Assembly (NCBI RefSeq): GCF_000023125.1
Contig: NC_013037.1
Coordinates: forward strand, 4,255,501-4,319,500
Length of the DNA: 64,000 nt
Origin: Dyadobacter fermentans DSM 18053
Lineage (GTDB): Bacteria; Bacteroidota; Bacteroidia; Cytophagales; Spirosomataceae
Direction: 5' to 3'
Within the stretch, counting starts at the first letter, position 1. Each line of letters starts with the position of its first letter. Positions 1-7,679 of this stretch are shown in pieces. The translations under genes and the position numbers were made by a program. The notes under the pieces are model-generated. The model made no database searches and had not been told where the DNA came from. It was given only the letters and a program-made list of their open reading frames with translations.

Positions 1-275
1 CAGTTAGATATAGTAGGGAATTCGCCTTCCGGCTTATTTACGTAAGGGATGGCTTTTTTCACCGGCGCTTCGCAAGCTGCGAGAGATACGGCTGCCATTC
101 CAAAGCCCAGTACTTTAAGGAAATCACGACGATGGGTTCCTACGCCATCCACCAGGCTTTCATACTGACTTTCGGTCGGAGCACTTGGGAACTCAGAACT
201 TGCATCTTTGACAAACTTTTCGTCATTCCTCAGCTCTTCAAGTCCCCGCCAGTATCTTTTATTAGTATTTTCCAT
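1..275 (-). CDS. actB: ActB-type molybdopterin oxidoreductase subunit of alternative complex III (5' part only)
   Basis: Only the first 91 codons are in the window; the gene continues past base 1. The protein begins MENTNKRYWRGLEEL and carries a twin-arginine-like signal (RRDFLKVLGFG at about residues 49-59) running into a lipobox-like LAAC. This matches the 'TAT-variant-translocated' ActB family: a large periplasmic Fe-S protein that resembles molybdopterin oxidoreductases and forms the core of the quinol-oxidising alternative complex III. The Fe-S and catalytic-like domains lie outside the window, so the call rests on the N-terminus and on the actA gene 45 bases upstream on the same strand. 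In Bacteroidota actA-actB is the usual operon order. Confidence 0.85.
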   Translation of the reverse strand, partial: MENTNKRYWRGLEELRNDEKFVKDASSEFPSAPTESQYESLVDGVGTHRRDFLKVLGFGMAAVSLAACEAPVKKAIPYVNKPEGEFPTISN

Positions 276-320
276 AAAACTATTCAATACAATGAGTTGT
301 ATCCGGTATTAATTTCTTGA

Positions 321-1616
321 TTAGTAGTGGCACTTAGAACATTCCAGACCACCAATATCCGCTACTTTCAAAGCCTCTTTGCTTTCGGAAGCGTGCAACT
401 GTACCAGCTTATCGTAGTACTGATTGTCTTTAGTATTTACCTCAGTTTTACGGTGACAATCAATACACCATCCCATCGTCAGTGACGAACGTTGCTGTAT
501 TACTTCCATTTTCTCCACCTCGCCGTGGCAGTTCTGGCATTCCAGGCCACCCACATTTACGTGCTGTGCGTGGTTGAAGTAAGCCAGGTCAGGCAGGTTG
601 TGAACGCGCACCCATTCGATAGGCTGGTTGTTCTCGATAGAAGTATAAATCTTTTGAATTTCAGGAGATTCCTTTTTGATAACACCGTGGCAGTTCATAC
701 AGATGTTAGCAGAAGGGATGTGCGCCGACTTACCGCGGTTAACGCCGGTGTGGCAGTAATTACAGTCGATTTTATATTCGCCTGCGTGCAATTTGTGAGA
801 GAATGAAATAGGCTGTTTTGGAGCGTATCCTTGCTGAACGCCTACATTAAACGCTCCGTCCAAAGTGGACTTCAAAACAAGGAGAACAAAGATCCAGAGC
901 GTCGCGGAGCGGATGGCAGGATCAACGGCGATTCTTTTCAGCAAACCTCCGAAACCTTCACCGGCAGCAGCCTCCGTTTCAGCGACTCCGCCTTTAACGG
1001 CTTTCGACAGGAGAGATACGATTACCAGCAACACGCCGAGCACCAGTACCATTACTACTACCAATGCAACCAGCACAATCACAAACAGATCGGAAGGAGC
1101 ACCGCCTTTGGCATCAGCCGCAGCAGCACCGCCGGCAGGAGCAGCACCACCCGCAGCAGCGGCAGGAGCAGCAGACGCCTGGTCTACATAAGCGAAGATC
1201 GCCTTGATGTCGTCATCCGAAAGGTTCGGAAAGCTCGTCATTTGAGCTTTCGAATATTCGTTGTAAATTTTTACCGCATAAGGATCACCCGATGCGACCA
1301 TTGCCTGAGAGTTACGTACCCATTTTGCAAGCCAGGCGAAATCGTGACGGGAGCTAACCCCTTTCAAACCAGGACCTACCACGCGCTCTTCGGTAGGGGC
1401 GTGGCACTGGGCGCAGTTGTTTTTGAAGATCGATTCACCTTTTGCAGCATCGCCACCACCGGCAGGTGCCGCAGCAGCTCCGGCGGCCGCCGTGCTATCC
1501 TGCGCAGATACGAGTGTAGGTACGCTTAATAAGATAGCTAAGAGGATAGCTACAAAGGATTTTGAGTAATTAAAGAAGGAACAAAACTTAGCGTCCATTC
1601 GGAATGGTATATTCAT
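321..1616 (-). CDS. actA: ActA multiheme cytochrome c of alternative complex III, with fused N-terminal monoheme domain
   Basis: The 431-residue exported protein has six CxxCH heme-binding motifs. One (CAQCH) lies in an N-terminal class I cytochrome c domain. Five (CNYCH, CMNCH, CQNCH, CIDCH, CSKCH) are in the C-terminal half, the last almost at the end of the protein. A signal peptide (about residues 15-35) comes first. Two Ala/Pro/Gly-rich linkers flank the monoheme domain, and a hydrophobic segment (about 175-205) and a second one (about 235-255) separate it from the pentaheme domain. The five-heme part is ActA, the electron-transfer subunit of alternative complex III. The extra domain resembles the separate monoheme subunit ActE. 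The longer frame opens with TTG; the ATG at 1616 was chosen. It is the first gene of the act operon, with actB downstream. Confidence 0.9.
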   Translation of the reverse strand: MNIPFRMDAKFCSFFNYSKSFVAILLAILLSVPTLVSAQDSTAAAGAAAAPAGGGDAAKGESIFKNNCAQCHAPTEERVVGPGLKGVSSRHDFAWLAKWVRNSQAMVASGDPYAVKIYNEYSKAQMTSFPNLSDDDIKAIFAYVDQASAAPAAAAGGAAPAGGAAAADAKGGAPSDLFVIVLVALVVVMVLVLGVLLVIVSLLSKAVKGGVAETEAAAGEGFGGLLKRIAVDPAIRSATLWIFVLLVLKSTLDGAFNVGVQQGYAPKQPISFSHKLHAGEYKIDCNYCHTGVNRGKSAHIPSANICMNCHGVIKKESPEIQKIYTSIENNQPIEWVRVHNLPDLAYFNHAQHVNVGGLECQNCHGEVEKMEVIQQRSSLTMGWCIDCHRKTEVNTKDNQYYDKLVQLHASESKEALKVADIGGLECSKCHY

Positions 1617-1671
1617 AATCAACTATTCATTATTCTTCAACAGACAAAACTAGCTCACGATTCTTTATCCA

Positions 1672-1679
1672 CAAAAGTA
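1672..1679 (-). promoter_or_regulatory. Possible -7 element upstream of actA
   Basis: Read on the minus strand this is TACTTTTG, matching the Bacteroidota -7 consensus TAnnTTTG, about 55 bases before the actA start. No convincing TTG/TTTG -33 box was found at the expected distance, so this is a weak call. Confidence 0.35.
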
Positions 1680-1713
1680 TTTAAGGGATATTTTACCCCA
1701 CCATCTTATTTAT

Positions 1714-1762
1714 AATTTGTCTAATTTGCTTGACAAATTTCATACCAGTTACAAATTTCATA
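1714..1762. repeat. Short direct and inverted repeats upstream of actA
   Basis: ACAAATTTCATA occurs twice (1733-1744 and 1751-1762), exactly 18 bases apart. An inverted partner (AATTTGTC at 1714-1721 against GACAAATT at 1732-1739) adjoins the first copy. The block lies about 100-145 bases before the actA start and outside any gene. Its placement would suit a regulator-binding region for the act operon, but this is inference. Confidence 0.4.
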
Positions 1763-1789
1763 ACACTTGATTTTCAGGCAACTAGCAAA

Positions 1790-1840
1790 AAAAATACCAT
1801 TTGGAGCTCGTCTTAAAAGCTTGTTCCAAATGGTATTTTT
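1790..1840 (-). terminator. Rho-independent terminator downstream of tRNA-Cys
   Basis: A perfect 16-bp inverted repeat (1790-1805 with 1825-1840) encloses a 19-base loop. The stem ends in A-runs on the left and T-runs on the right, so it can work in both directions. It lies about 50 bases after the 3' end of the tRNA gene. Confidence 0.8.
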
Positions 1841-1892
1841 CAGGCATTTTATTGTGCCGAAATCCTGGGGAAAAAGGCCACAATTCAAGGGG

Positions 1893-1963
1893 AGGTTCCG
1901 AGCGGATTCGAACCGCTGTACGAGGTTTTGCAGACCTCTGCCTAGCCACTCGGCCACGGAACC
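1893..1963 (-). tRNA. tRNA-Cys (GCA anticodon)
   Basis: On the minus strand the gene reads GGTTCCG at the 5' end, pairing perfectly with CGGAACC at the 3' end (7-bp acceptor stem). The anticodon loop CTGCAAA contains GCA, and a GGTTCGAATCC T-arm is present. The discriminator base is U, as expected for tRNA-Cys. The CCA end is not encoded. It starts ten bases after the rpsA terminator and is followed by its own terminator. Confidence 0.97.
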
Positions 1964-1972
1964 ATTTTTAAA

Positions 1973-2005
1973 AATCAGCTGCCTGCACGAGGCTGGCAGC
2001 TGATT
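1973..2005 (-). terminator. Terminator of rpsA
   Basis: An 11-bp perfect stem (AATCAGCTGCC, 1973-1983, with GGCAGCTGATT, 1995-2005) is followed on the minus strand by a run of five T. It sits between the rpsA stop and the tRNA-Cys 5' end. Confidence 0.8.
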
Positions 2006-2050
2006 CCGGGTGCAAAAGTATTAAAAAATTCTTCCGCACCATATTTTATT

Positions 2051-3847
2051 TTACTTTTTTCCTTTCTTCTCGCTCTCTTCGAACTGCTCTTTCAAAGCAG
2101 ACAGAACGCTAAGGTCTCCGAAAGTTGATTTCTCAACTTCTTTGTTCACTGATTCAGCAGCAGGAGCTTTGGCAGCTTTTGCTTCTTTTCTTTCCTCAGC
2201 AGGAACACCTTTAACTTTAGAGTGAGTCAGAACGATCTTCTTCTCGTCTTTCAGGAATTCAAGAACAGTGAAGTCAAGGCTTTCACCTACCTCAGCAAAT
2301 GTTCCGTCTTCTTTCGCCAGGTTTTTGATCGAAGCAACACCTTCGATTCCGTAAGGAAGTTCGAGTGTGGCAAACTTGTCACCTTTCGCAACGATAGTCG
2401 ATTTGTGAACTGAACCTACTTCGAAAATGCTTTCGAAAGTATCCCATGGGTTTTCTTCAAGCTGCTTGTGGCCCAAAGCAAGACGACGGTTGTCCGCGTC
2501 CAGTTCGAGTACAACTACTTCCAGCTCGTCGTTTACTTTCACGAAGTCGGAAGGATGCTTGATTTTCTTAGTCCATGAAAGGTCAGAAACGTGTACCAGA
2601 CCGTCGATACCTTCTTCAAGCTCGATGAAGAGACCGAAGTTGGTCAGGTTACGAACAACACCTTTGTGACGGGTACCGATCGCATATTTCTCTTTCAATG
2701 AACCTTGAGTCCAAGGATCTTCGGTAAGCTGCTTAATGCCGAGGGACATTTTGCGCTCCTGACGGTCAAGCGTCAATACAACCGCACTGATCTCGTCGTT
2801 CACGTTCATGAACTCCTGTGGATTGCGCAGGTGCTGAGACCATGACATTTCAGAAACGTGGATCAGACCTTCAACACCTGGTTTGATTTCCAAGAAAGCG
2901 CCGTAGTCAGCAACGTTCACGATGCGACCTGTAACTTTCGATCCAACCTGGATTGACTCGTCCAGAGAATCCCATGGGTGTGACTGAAGTTGTTTCAGAC
3001 CCAAAGAAATGCGTTTTTTCTCTTCGTCGAAGTCGAGCACAACCACGTTCAGTTTCTGATCCAGTGAAAGGAGGTCAGATGGGTGGTTGATACGGCCCCA
3101 AGAGATATCAGTAATGTGCAACAGACCATCCACACCACCCAAGTCGATGAACACACCGAAGTTGGTCATGTTTTTGATCACGCCTTCCAGTACCTGACCT
3201 TTTTCAAGGTTGTTCAGGATCTGCTGACGTTGTGCTTCAAGATCTTTTTCGATCAGGATTTTGTGAGATACTACTACGTTATCGTTCGCGTAGTTGATTT
3301 TCACAACTTTTACTTCCATGCGCTTTCCAACGAAAACGTCGAAATCGCGGATAGGCTTCACATCGATCTGTGAACCTGGCAAGAATGCTTCAATGCCGAA
3401 AATATCAACGATCAAACCACCTTTGGTTCTTCTCTTCACATTTGCATCGATCACAACATCCTCGTCGAATGATTTCTGGATATTATCCCATGCAGTGATA
3501 ACTTTCGCTTTTTTGCGTGAAAGTACCAGCTGACCTTGTGCGTCTTCCTGGTTCTCTACATAAACTTCCACTTCGTCGCCGATTTTCAAACCTGGCAGGT
3601 CGCGGAATTCATTGGATGAAACGATACCATCAGATTTGAAACCGATGTTCAGGATCACCTCGCGGTCTGTAATACCTACTACAACACCTTTAACCACTTC
3701 TTTTTCCGAAACCGGAGAAAGGGTAGTTTCATACATTTGTTCCAGACGGGTACGGTCGGCAGATGAATAAGCGGTTCCGAAACCTTTGTCTGATGCTTTG
3801 TCCCAATCGAATTCGGGAAGCGGTTGATTTTGTTTTTCCTTAGACAT
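2051..3847 (-). CDS. rpsA: 30S ribosomal protein S1
   Basis: The 598-residue protein is built of repeated S1 (OB-fold) RNA-binding domains. Recurrent blocks such as 'G..V.G.V..I...G.F.....G..GL.H.S..SW' can be followed about six times from residue ~45 to ~530. A charged, Lys/Glu/Ala-rich tail of about 65 residues follows. S1 brings mRNA to the 30S subunit; in Bacteroidota, where Shine-Dalgarno pairing is little used, it is especially relevant. It is slightly longer than the E. coli protein (557 residues) because of the ends. It is a single-gene transcription unit, with a -7-like element upstream and a terminator downstream. Confidence 0.97.
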   Translation of the reverse strand: MSKEKQNQPLPEFDWDKASDKGFGTAYSSADRTRLEQMYETTLSPVSEKEVVKGVVVGITDREVILNIGFKSDGIVSSNEFRDLPGLKIGDEVEVYVENQEDAQGQLVLSRKKAKVITAWDNIQKSFDEDVVIDANVKRRTKGGLIVDIFGIEAFLPGSQIDVKPIRDFDVFVGKRMEVKVVKINYANDNVVVSHKILIEKDLEAQRQQILNNLEKGQVLEGVIKNMTNFGVFIDLGGVDGLLHITDISWGRINHPSDLLSLDQKLNVVVLDFDEEKKRISLGLKQLQSHPWDSLDESIQVGSKVTGRIVNVADYGAFLEIKPGVEGLIHVSEMSWSQHLRNPQEFMNVNDEISAVVLTLDRQERKMSLGIKQLTEDPWTQGSLKEKYAIGTRHKGVVRNLTNFGLFIELEEGIDGLVHVSDLSWTKKIKHPSDFVKVNDELEVVVLELDADNRRLALGHKQLEENPWDTFESIFEVGSVHKSTIVAKGDKFATLELPYGIEGVASIKNLAKEDGTFAEVGESLDFTVLEFLKDEKKIVLTHSKVKGVPAEERKEAKAAKAPAAESVNKEVEKSTFGDLSVLSALKEQFEESEKKGKK

Positions 3848-3935
3848 AAATAGGAATAATGGCCCTTGAATACATCAGCCGACGGGCTAACCGGCTGAAA
3901 ATTAGTTCAACAAGTATTTTTGAAAAATCAGGACG

Positions 3936-3943
3936 CAAAATTA
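3936..3943 (-). promoter_or_regulatory. -7-like promoter element for rpsA
   Basis: The minus strand reads TAATTTTG, a match to the Bacteroidota TAnnTTTG element, about 90 bases before the rpsA start codon. A long 5' leader would follow. No clear -33 box is seen. Confidence 0.4.
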
Positions 3944-4030
3944 CGCAATCGAAAGCAATATCCGAACAGTTGGGCGATTTAATTTAACGATCTGAGGTTG
4001 AGCGGCGGCGTGAGTGTAGAATGGCCGAGT

Positions 4031-4223
4031 GTGGTCAGGAAATTGTCAGGTGTAGACAAGTGTTCGGGGCAGTCGAATATGATTGCGGAAAAGTATTATC
4101 GGAGGAGAAATTATCTTGACCTGACTGATCAACAGAATTTAACAATCAATGACTAGCACTGACTATTTCTGACGGCATGACAGTACTTAACAACCTCCTG
4201 ACTATTCTTGACAACAAATGACA
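4031..4223. repeat. Helically phased TGAC repeat array in a 400-base gene-free spacer
   Basis: The 3848-4254 spacer holds no credible gene. On the plus strand TGAC (once TAAC) occurs at 4150, 4160, 4170, 4178, 4188, 4199, 4209 and 4219: eight units spaced 10, 10, 8, 10, 11, 10 and 10 bases. Two more TGAC lie just upstream (4117, 4122), and two units in the opposite orientation at 4034 and 4045. Only the TGAC core and a loose A/T-rich tail are conserved. A related array lies at about 15025-15069. Confidence 0.6.
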
Positions 4224-4254
4224 TTACGCAAACCGGCACTATACCGAACGGACG

Positions 4255-4764
4255 TTAACAGTGCCGTTCCTTCGACCCAAGATACGGCAGCCACTCATCG
4301 TCGGCCATGCCCGAAAAATCCCGGATGAACATTAAAAAAGAAGGCCGGAACGGTCGCTGCTTTAACGGCATGTCAACCTCTTCCGGCGTATGGTCTCCTT
4401 TGCGGGAGTTGCATCTTTTACAGGCGGTGGCCAAATTGTCCCAGGTGGTCTTTCCTCCCCTACTTTTTGGCATCACATGGTCCAGCGTCAGATTATCGTG
4501 GGTTCCGCAGTACTGGCACCTGTTGCCGTCCCGCTTGAAGAGGTTTTGCCTGGTCATGACTACGCCCCTGTATGGTATATGTATGTAGCGATGCAGGCGT
4601 ATCACGACGGGCATGGGAAACCTGTCGTTGACAGTCCTGAGATGCTCCTGCTGAGACTCTGCGAGCATTTCCGCTTTTTTCATATAAACCAGCAGAAACG
4701 CTTTCGGAACTGTGCAAACACTTAGTGCGCTATAATCTTGATTCAGAACCAGTACTTTACCCAT
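4255..4764 (-). CDS. HNH endonuclease family protein
   Basis: The 169-residue protein has a typical HNH fold with its zinc ribbon: CQYCG, then LDHVMPKSRGG (the HNH histidine region), then a WDNL motif and CKRCNSRKG. Such short stand-alone HNH proteins are common in Bacteroidota chromosomes and are presumed DNA nucleases; the actual role is unknown. The start at 4764 gives MGKVLVLNQDYSAL, the conserved N-terminus of this family; a 30-residue upstream extension in the same frame is not convincing. It is monocistronic, between the TGAC-repeat spacer and smpB. Confidence 0.85.
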   Translation of the reverse strand: MGKVLVLNQDYSALSVCTVPKAFLLVYMKKAEMLAESQQEHLRTVNDRFPMPVVIRLHRYIHIPYRGVVMTRQNLFKRDGNRCQYCGTHDNLTLDHVMPKSRGGKTTWDNLATACKRCNSRKGDHTPEEVDMPLKQRPFRPSFLMFIRDFSGMADDEWLPYLGSKERHC

Positions 4765-4911
4765 GAGCCCTGTAATAGTTAATTCACACAATATAAGAAT
4801 ATTTCGCCAGAAAAAACGCTCCGGCTTTTTCAAATATTGTTGGAACAAATGCACAGAAAGTCCCGAGGATCACCGGATTAGCACATTTTATATGCCAAAC
4901 CTACCGCTTGC

Positions 4912-5370
4912 TCAGTAGCCTGCCCGATCGTTCTCGCGCTTCACGTCGCGCTCCTTGATGCTGTCGCGCTTGTCGTAAAGCTTTTTACCTTTTGCCAATG
5001 CAATGTGCAGCTTGGCCAGGCCGCGCTCGCTGGTAAACAACCGGACAGGTATAATCGTAAGGCCTACATCCTTCAAACCTTCGATCAGTTTCTTACGTTC
5101 ACGTTTGGTAATGAGCAACTTGCGGTCGCGCATCGGCTCGTGGTTGTAATGCGTGCCTTCCGTATAAGGCGAGATGTGCAGGCTGCGGATGAAGAGCTCG
5201 CCATCCATAAACAGGCAGTAAGCATCCTGGAAATTGACCTTACCCTGCCGGATCGACTTGATTTCAGTGCCTGTAAGCACCATACCGGTCGTGAACTCTT
5301 CCAGGAAGAAGTATTCGAATGAGGCCCGTCTGTTCTTTATATCTACTTTTTTAACTATTTTTTCCGACAT
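4912..5370 (-). CDS. smpB: SsrA-binding protein SmpB
   Basis: The 152-residue protein matches SmpB along its whole length. It has the early block NRRASFEYFFLEEF, the TGTEIKSIRQGK motif, the SPY...YNHEP region and a basic C-terminal tail (KLYDKRDSIKERDVKRE). SmpB binds tmRNA and places it in stalled ribosomes for trans-translation. The longer frame opens with TTG; the ATG at 5370 gives the normal start MSEKIVKK. The tmRNA gene itself is not in this window. Confidence 0.96.
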   Translation of the reverse strand: MSEKIVKKVDIKNRRASFEYFFLEEFTTGMVLTGTEIKSIRQGKVNFQDAYCLFMDGELFIRSLHISPYTEGTHYNHEPMRDRKLLITKRERKKLIEGLKDVGLTIIPVRLFTSERGLAKLHIALAKGKKLYDKRDSIKERDVKRENDRAGY

Positions 5371-5429
5371 ATGGATTCCCAAAATTTTACAAAGGGGCTC
5401 AAAATTAAGTTTTTGTTAAAACTATACCA

Positions 5430-5909
5430 ATGAAACGTATTAGCCATTTCCTGACACTTGCATTACTCACAAGCACAATCGCCGCAAATGCCTACACACC
5501 GCCATCCGAAGAAACGGATGCCCGGCAGGACGCCCGGCAAGTCGTCGACAAGCTCTTCGACGGCATGCGTAATGGCGATTCCACCGCCGTGCGCAGCGTA
5601 TTTACGAAGCAATGCACATTAACTTCCATTTCCAAAAACGTGGCCGATTCCACGGTTACGCAAAAAAGCACGGTCGATGGGTTCGTGAAAGCCGTCGGCA
5701 CGCCGCATAAGGACAAATGGGATGAACGCATTTACGACGTCAAGGTTTCCATCGACGGGCCGATGGCCGTCGTTTGGGCGCCGTATAAGTTTTACCTCGG
5801 CGAAAAGTTCTCGCATTGCGGCGTCAATGTATTCAACCTCATCAAAACCGGAGCAGGCTGGAAGATCAACGACATTACCGACACGCGTCGGAAAGAGGCC
5901 TGTCCATGA
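5430..5909 (+). CDS. Exported NTF2-like (SnoaL-type) protein
   Basis: The 159-residue protein has a cleavable signal peptide (residues 1-21, ending ANA). Its single domain has the pattern of the nuclear-transport-factor-2-like superfamily: a start helix with 'DARQVVDKLFDGMRNGDSTAVRSVF', a central strand region, and the closing 'VWAPYKFYLGEKFSHCGVN' with WKINDITDTRR. Members range from enzymes to binding proteins, so no reaction can be assigned. It is divergent from smpB (59 bases between starts) and ends at a strong terminator shared with accD. Confidence 0.75.
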   Translation: MKRISHFLTLALLTSTIAANAYTPPSEETDARQDARQVVDKLFDGMRNGDSTAVRSVFTKQCTLTSISKNVADSTVTQKSTVDGFVKAVGTPHKDKWDERIYDVKVSIDGPMAVVWAPYKFYLGEKFSHCGVNVFNLIKTGAGWKINDITDTRRKEACP

Positions 5910-5952
5910 GCCGTGCATTCCGCATTTTAATACAAAACATATAAACCTAAAT

Positions 5953-5991
5953 GCAAAGCGGCCCGCCAGATAACCTGACGGGCCGCTTTGC
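5953..5991. terminator. Bidirectional terminator between the NTF2-like gene and accD
   Basis: Perfect 13-bp stem (GCAAAGCGGCCCG, 5953-5965, against CGGGCCGCTTTGC, 5979-5991) with a 13-base loop between two convergent genes. Confidence 0.8.
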
Positions 5992-6004
5992 TAAATGCTA
6001 TTGC

Positions 6005-6847
6005 CTATTTAAGCATATTCAGCAGGCTTGTCAATTTATCTTTCAAATCCTTGCGATCGACGATGAAATCCAGAAAGCCGTGTTCGAGTACGAATTCTGC
6101 ACTCTGGAAGCCTTTCGGCAGGTCCTTACCAATCGTTTCCCGGATCACGCGCGGCCCGGCGAAACCGATCAAAGCTTCAGGCTCCGAAATGTTAAAGTCG
6201 CCCAGCATGGCGTAAGATGCTGTAACACCGCCTGTTGTAGGGTCGGTTAGCAGTGAAATATAGGGTACTTTGGCCTCGGATAATTGCGCCAGGCGTGCCG
6301 AGGTCTTAGCCATCTGCATCAGCGAAAACCCTGCTTCCATCATCCGCGCTCCTCCCGACTTCGAAATCATCAGGAAAGGAATCTTCTTTTCGAGCGAATA
6401 GGAAATCGCGCGGGCAATTTTTTCTCCCACCACAGAACCCATCGATCCGCCGATGAAACTGAAATCCATACAGGCGATCACGAGGTCCAGGCCGTTCATT
6501 TTACCATGGCCGGTGCGTACCGCATCTTTCAAGCCGGTTTTCTTCATCGTCGACTTAATCCGGTCGGGATAAGCCTTCGTGTCTACAAAACCGAGCGGGT
6601 CGCCGGAAACGAGGTTCTCGTCGAGCTCGATGAACTCGTTGTCGTCGAAAAGCAGGTTGAAATACACATCCGAGCCCACTTTTTCGTGGTAATTACAATG
6701 CGGACAGGTGAAAGCATTCTGCTTATGTTCCCTGGTAGGAGTGATTTTTTTGCAATTGGGACATTGATACCACAAACCGTCCGGCGCTTCGCGCTTCATT
6801 TCAGTCGGTGTATTGATACCTTTTTCTTTGCGAATAAACCAGGACAT
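6005..6847 (-). CDS. accD: Acetyl-CoA carboxylase carboxyltransferase subunit beta
   Basis: The 280-residue protein starts with the AccD zinc ribbon (C29, C32, C48, C51) and continues as a crotonase-fold carboxyltransferase, with '[21 protein letters not shown]' and '[19 protein letters not shown]' in the CoA/biotin region. With AccA it moves the carboxyl group from biotin to acetyl-CoA to make malonyl-CoA for fatty-acid synthesis. accA is not adjacent, as in many bacteria. The upstream region has a TATATTTG -7 box and a 15-bp palindrome. Confidence 0.97.
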   Translation of the reverse strand: MSWFIRKEKGINTPTEMKREAPDGLWYQCPNCKKITPTREHKQNAFTCPHCNYHEKVGSDVYFNLLFDDNEFIELDENLVSGDPLGFVDTKAYPDRIKSTMKKTGLKDAVRTGHGKMNGLDLVIACMDFSFIGGSMGSVVGEKIARAISYSLEKKIPFLMISKSGGARMMEAGFSLMQMAKTSARLAQLSEAKVPYISLLTDPTTGGVTASYAMLGDFNISEPEALIGFAGPRVIRETIGKDLPKGFQSAEFVLEHGFLDFIVDRKDLKDKLTSLLNMLK

Positions 6848-6877
6848 GTTTGTATGCGGGTTGATTTATGTATAATT

Positions 6878-6892
6878 ATCTGATTATCAGAT
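6878..6892. promoter_or_regulatory. Palindrome in the accD leader
   Basis: ATCTGAT-T-ATCAGAT is a 7-bp inverted repeat around a single base. It lies between the -7 box at 6925-6932 and the accD start codon at 6847. It could bind a dimeric regulator of fatty-acid synthesis; no known operator was recognised. Confidence 0.35.
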
Positions 6893-6924
6893 GATTATTG
6901 AGATTTCATGATGAATAACGGGCT

Positions 6925-6932
6925 CAAATATA
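6925..6932 (-). promoter_or_regulatory. -7 promoter element for accD
   Basis: The minus strand reads TATATTTG, a full match to TAnnTTTG, 78 bases before the accD start. The -33 box is not clear. Confidence 0.5.
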
Positions 6933-7099
6933 AGAATAATTGTTGTGTATCCTGAAAACTGCCTGGTAACGTGTCGGTTTGACGGTTAGTTTTGCCCCTC
7001 AATACAGCCGCATTAGAACAATTTTATCCATTATTTGTTTCTAATGACAACTAACATCAAGCCGTCCAGGCCGATGAGCCGGACCCATATGGTTTTCAA

Positions 7100-7642
7100 A
7101 TGACACCATCAACCTCGCCCATAGTAATTATTGTCGGCACCAACCGGCCCAATTCGATGTCCCGGAAAATTGCCGATTATTACCAGGGCATTCTCCGGCA
7201 GCTCGGCTCGGAGAGCATTATTCTGGATCTGGTAAACCTCCCTGACGATTTCACGGTTTCCGCATTATATGCCAATACCGGCAAGAACGAGGCATTCAAC
7301 AACCTGAAATCGCTGCTGGAACAAACCGATAAATTCGTTTTCATCGTACCTGAATACAACGGCTCCTATCCCGGCGTGCTCAAAGCGTTCATCGACGGCC
7401 TGCCTTATCCCAACAGTTTTTCCAACAAAAAAGCCGCATTGGTAGGGCTATCGTCCAACATGCAGGGCGCTACGATCGCATTGAGCCATTTGAACGACGT
7501 TTTCAGCTACCTGGGCATGAACACGCTCGCCATGCGCGTGAAGCTCGGCCAGATCCGTGCCCATTACAGTGATAATGTGATTTCCAATGCATTATATAAA
7601 GAACTGCTGGAAATTCAAGCCGGCCAGATCATTCACTTTTAA
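7100..7642 (+). CDS. NADPH-dependent FMN reductase family flavoprotein
   Basis: The 180-residue protein has the flavodoxin-like fold of NAD(P)H-dependent FMN reductases. An N-terminal 'IIVGTNRPNSMSRKIADYY' forms the FMN-phosphate loop, and 'FIVPEYNGSYPGVLKAFIDGL' is the family signature. The family reduces FMN, quinones or azo compounds using NAD(P)H; the substrate here is unknown. It is a single gene, divergent from accD, and ends at a strong terminator shared with ftsZ. Confidence 0.88.
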   Translation: MTPSTSPIVIIVGTNRPNSMSRKIADYYQGILRQLGSESIILDLVNLPDDFTVSALYANTGKNEAFNNLKSLLEQTDKFVFIVPEYNGSYPGVLKAFIDGLPYPNSFSNKKAALVGLSSNMQGATIALSHLNDVFSYLGMNTLAMRVKLGQIRAHYSDNVISNALYKELLEIQAGQIIHF

Positions 7643-7647
7643 GCATT

Positions 7648-7675
7648 AAAAAAGGGAGCCGAAGCTCCCTTTTTT
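7648..7675. terminator. Bidirectional terminator between the FMN reductase gene and ftsZ
   Basis: AAAAAAGGGAGC (7648-7659) and GCTCCCTTTTT (about 7664-7675) form a GC-rich stem with A- and T-tracts on the two sides. It closes the murD-ftsZ operon on the minus strand and the reductase gene on the plus strand. Confidence 0.9.
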
Positions 7676-7679
7676 GTGG

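Noticed and set aside
3848..4254. A small gene in the rpsA-HNH spacer
   Set aside because: No frame of useful length with normal codon use; the only structure is the TGAC repeat.
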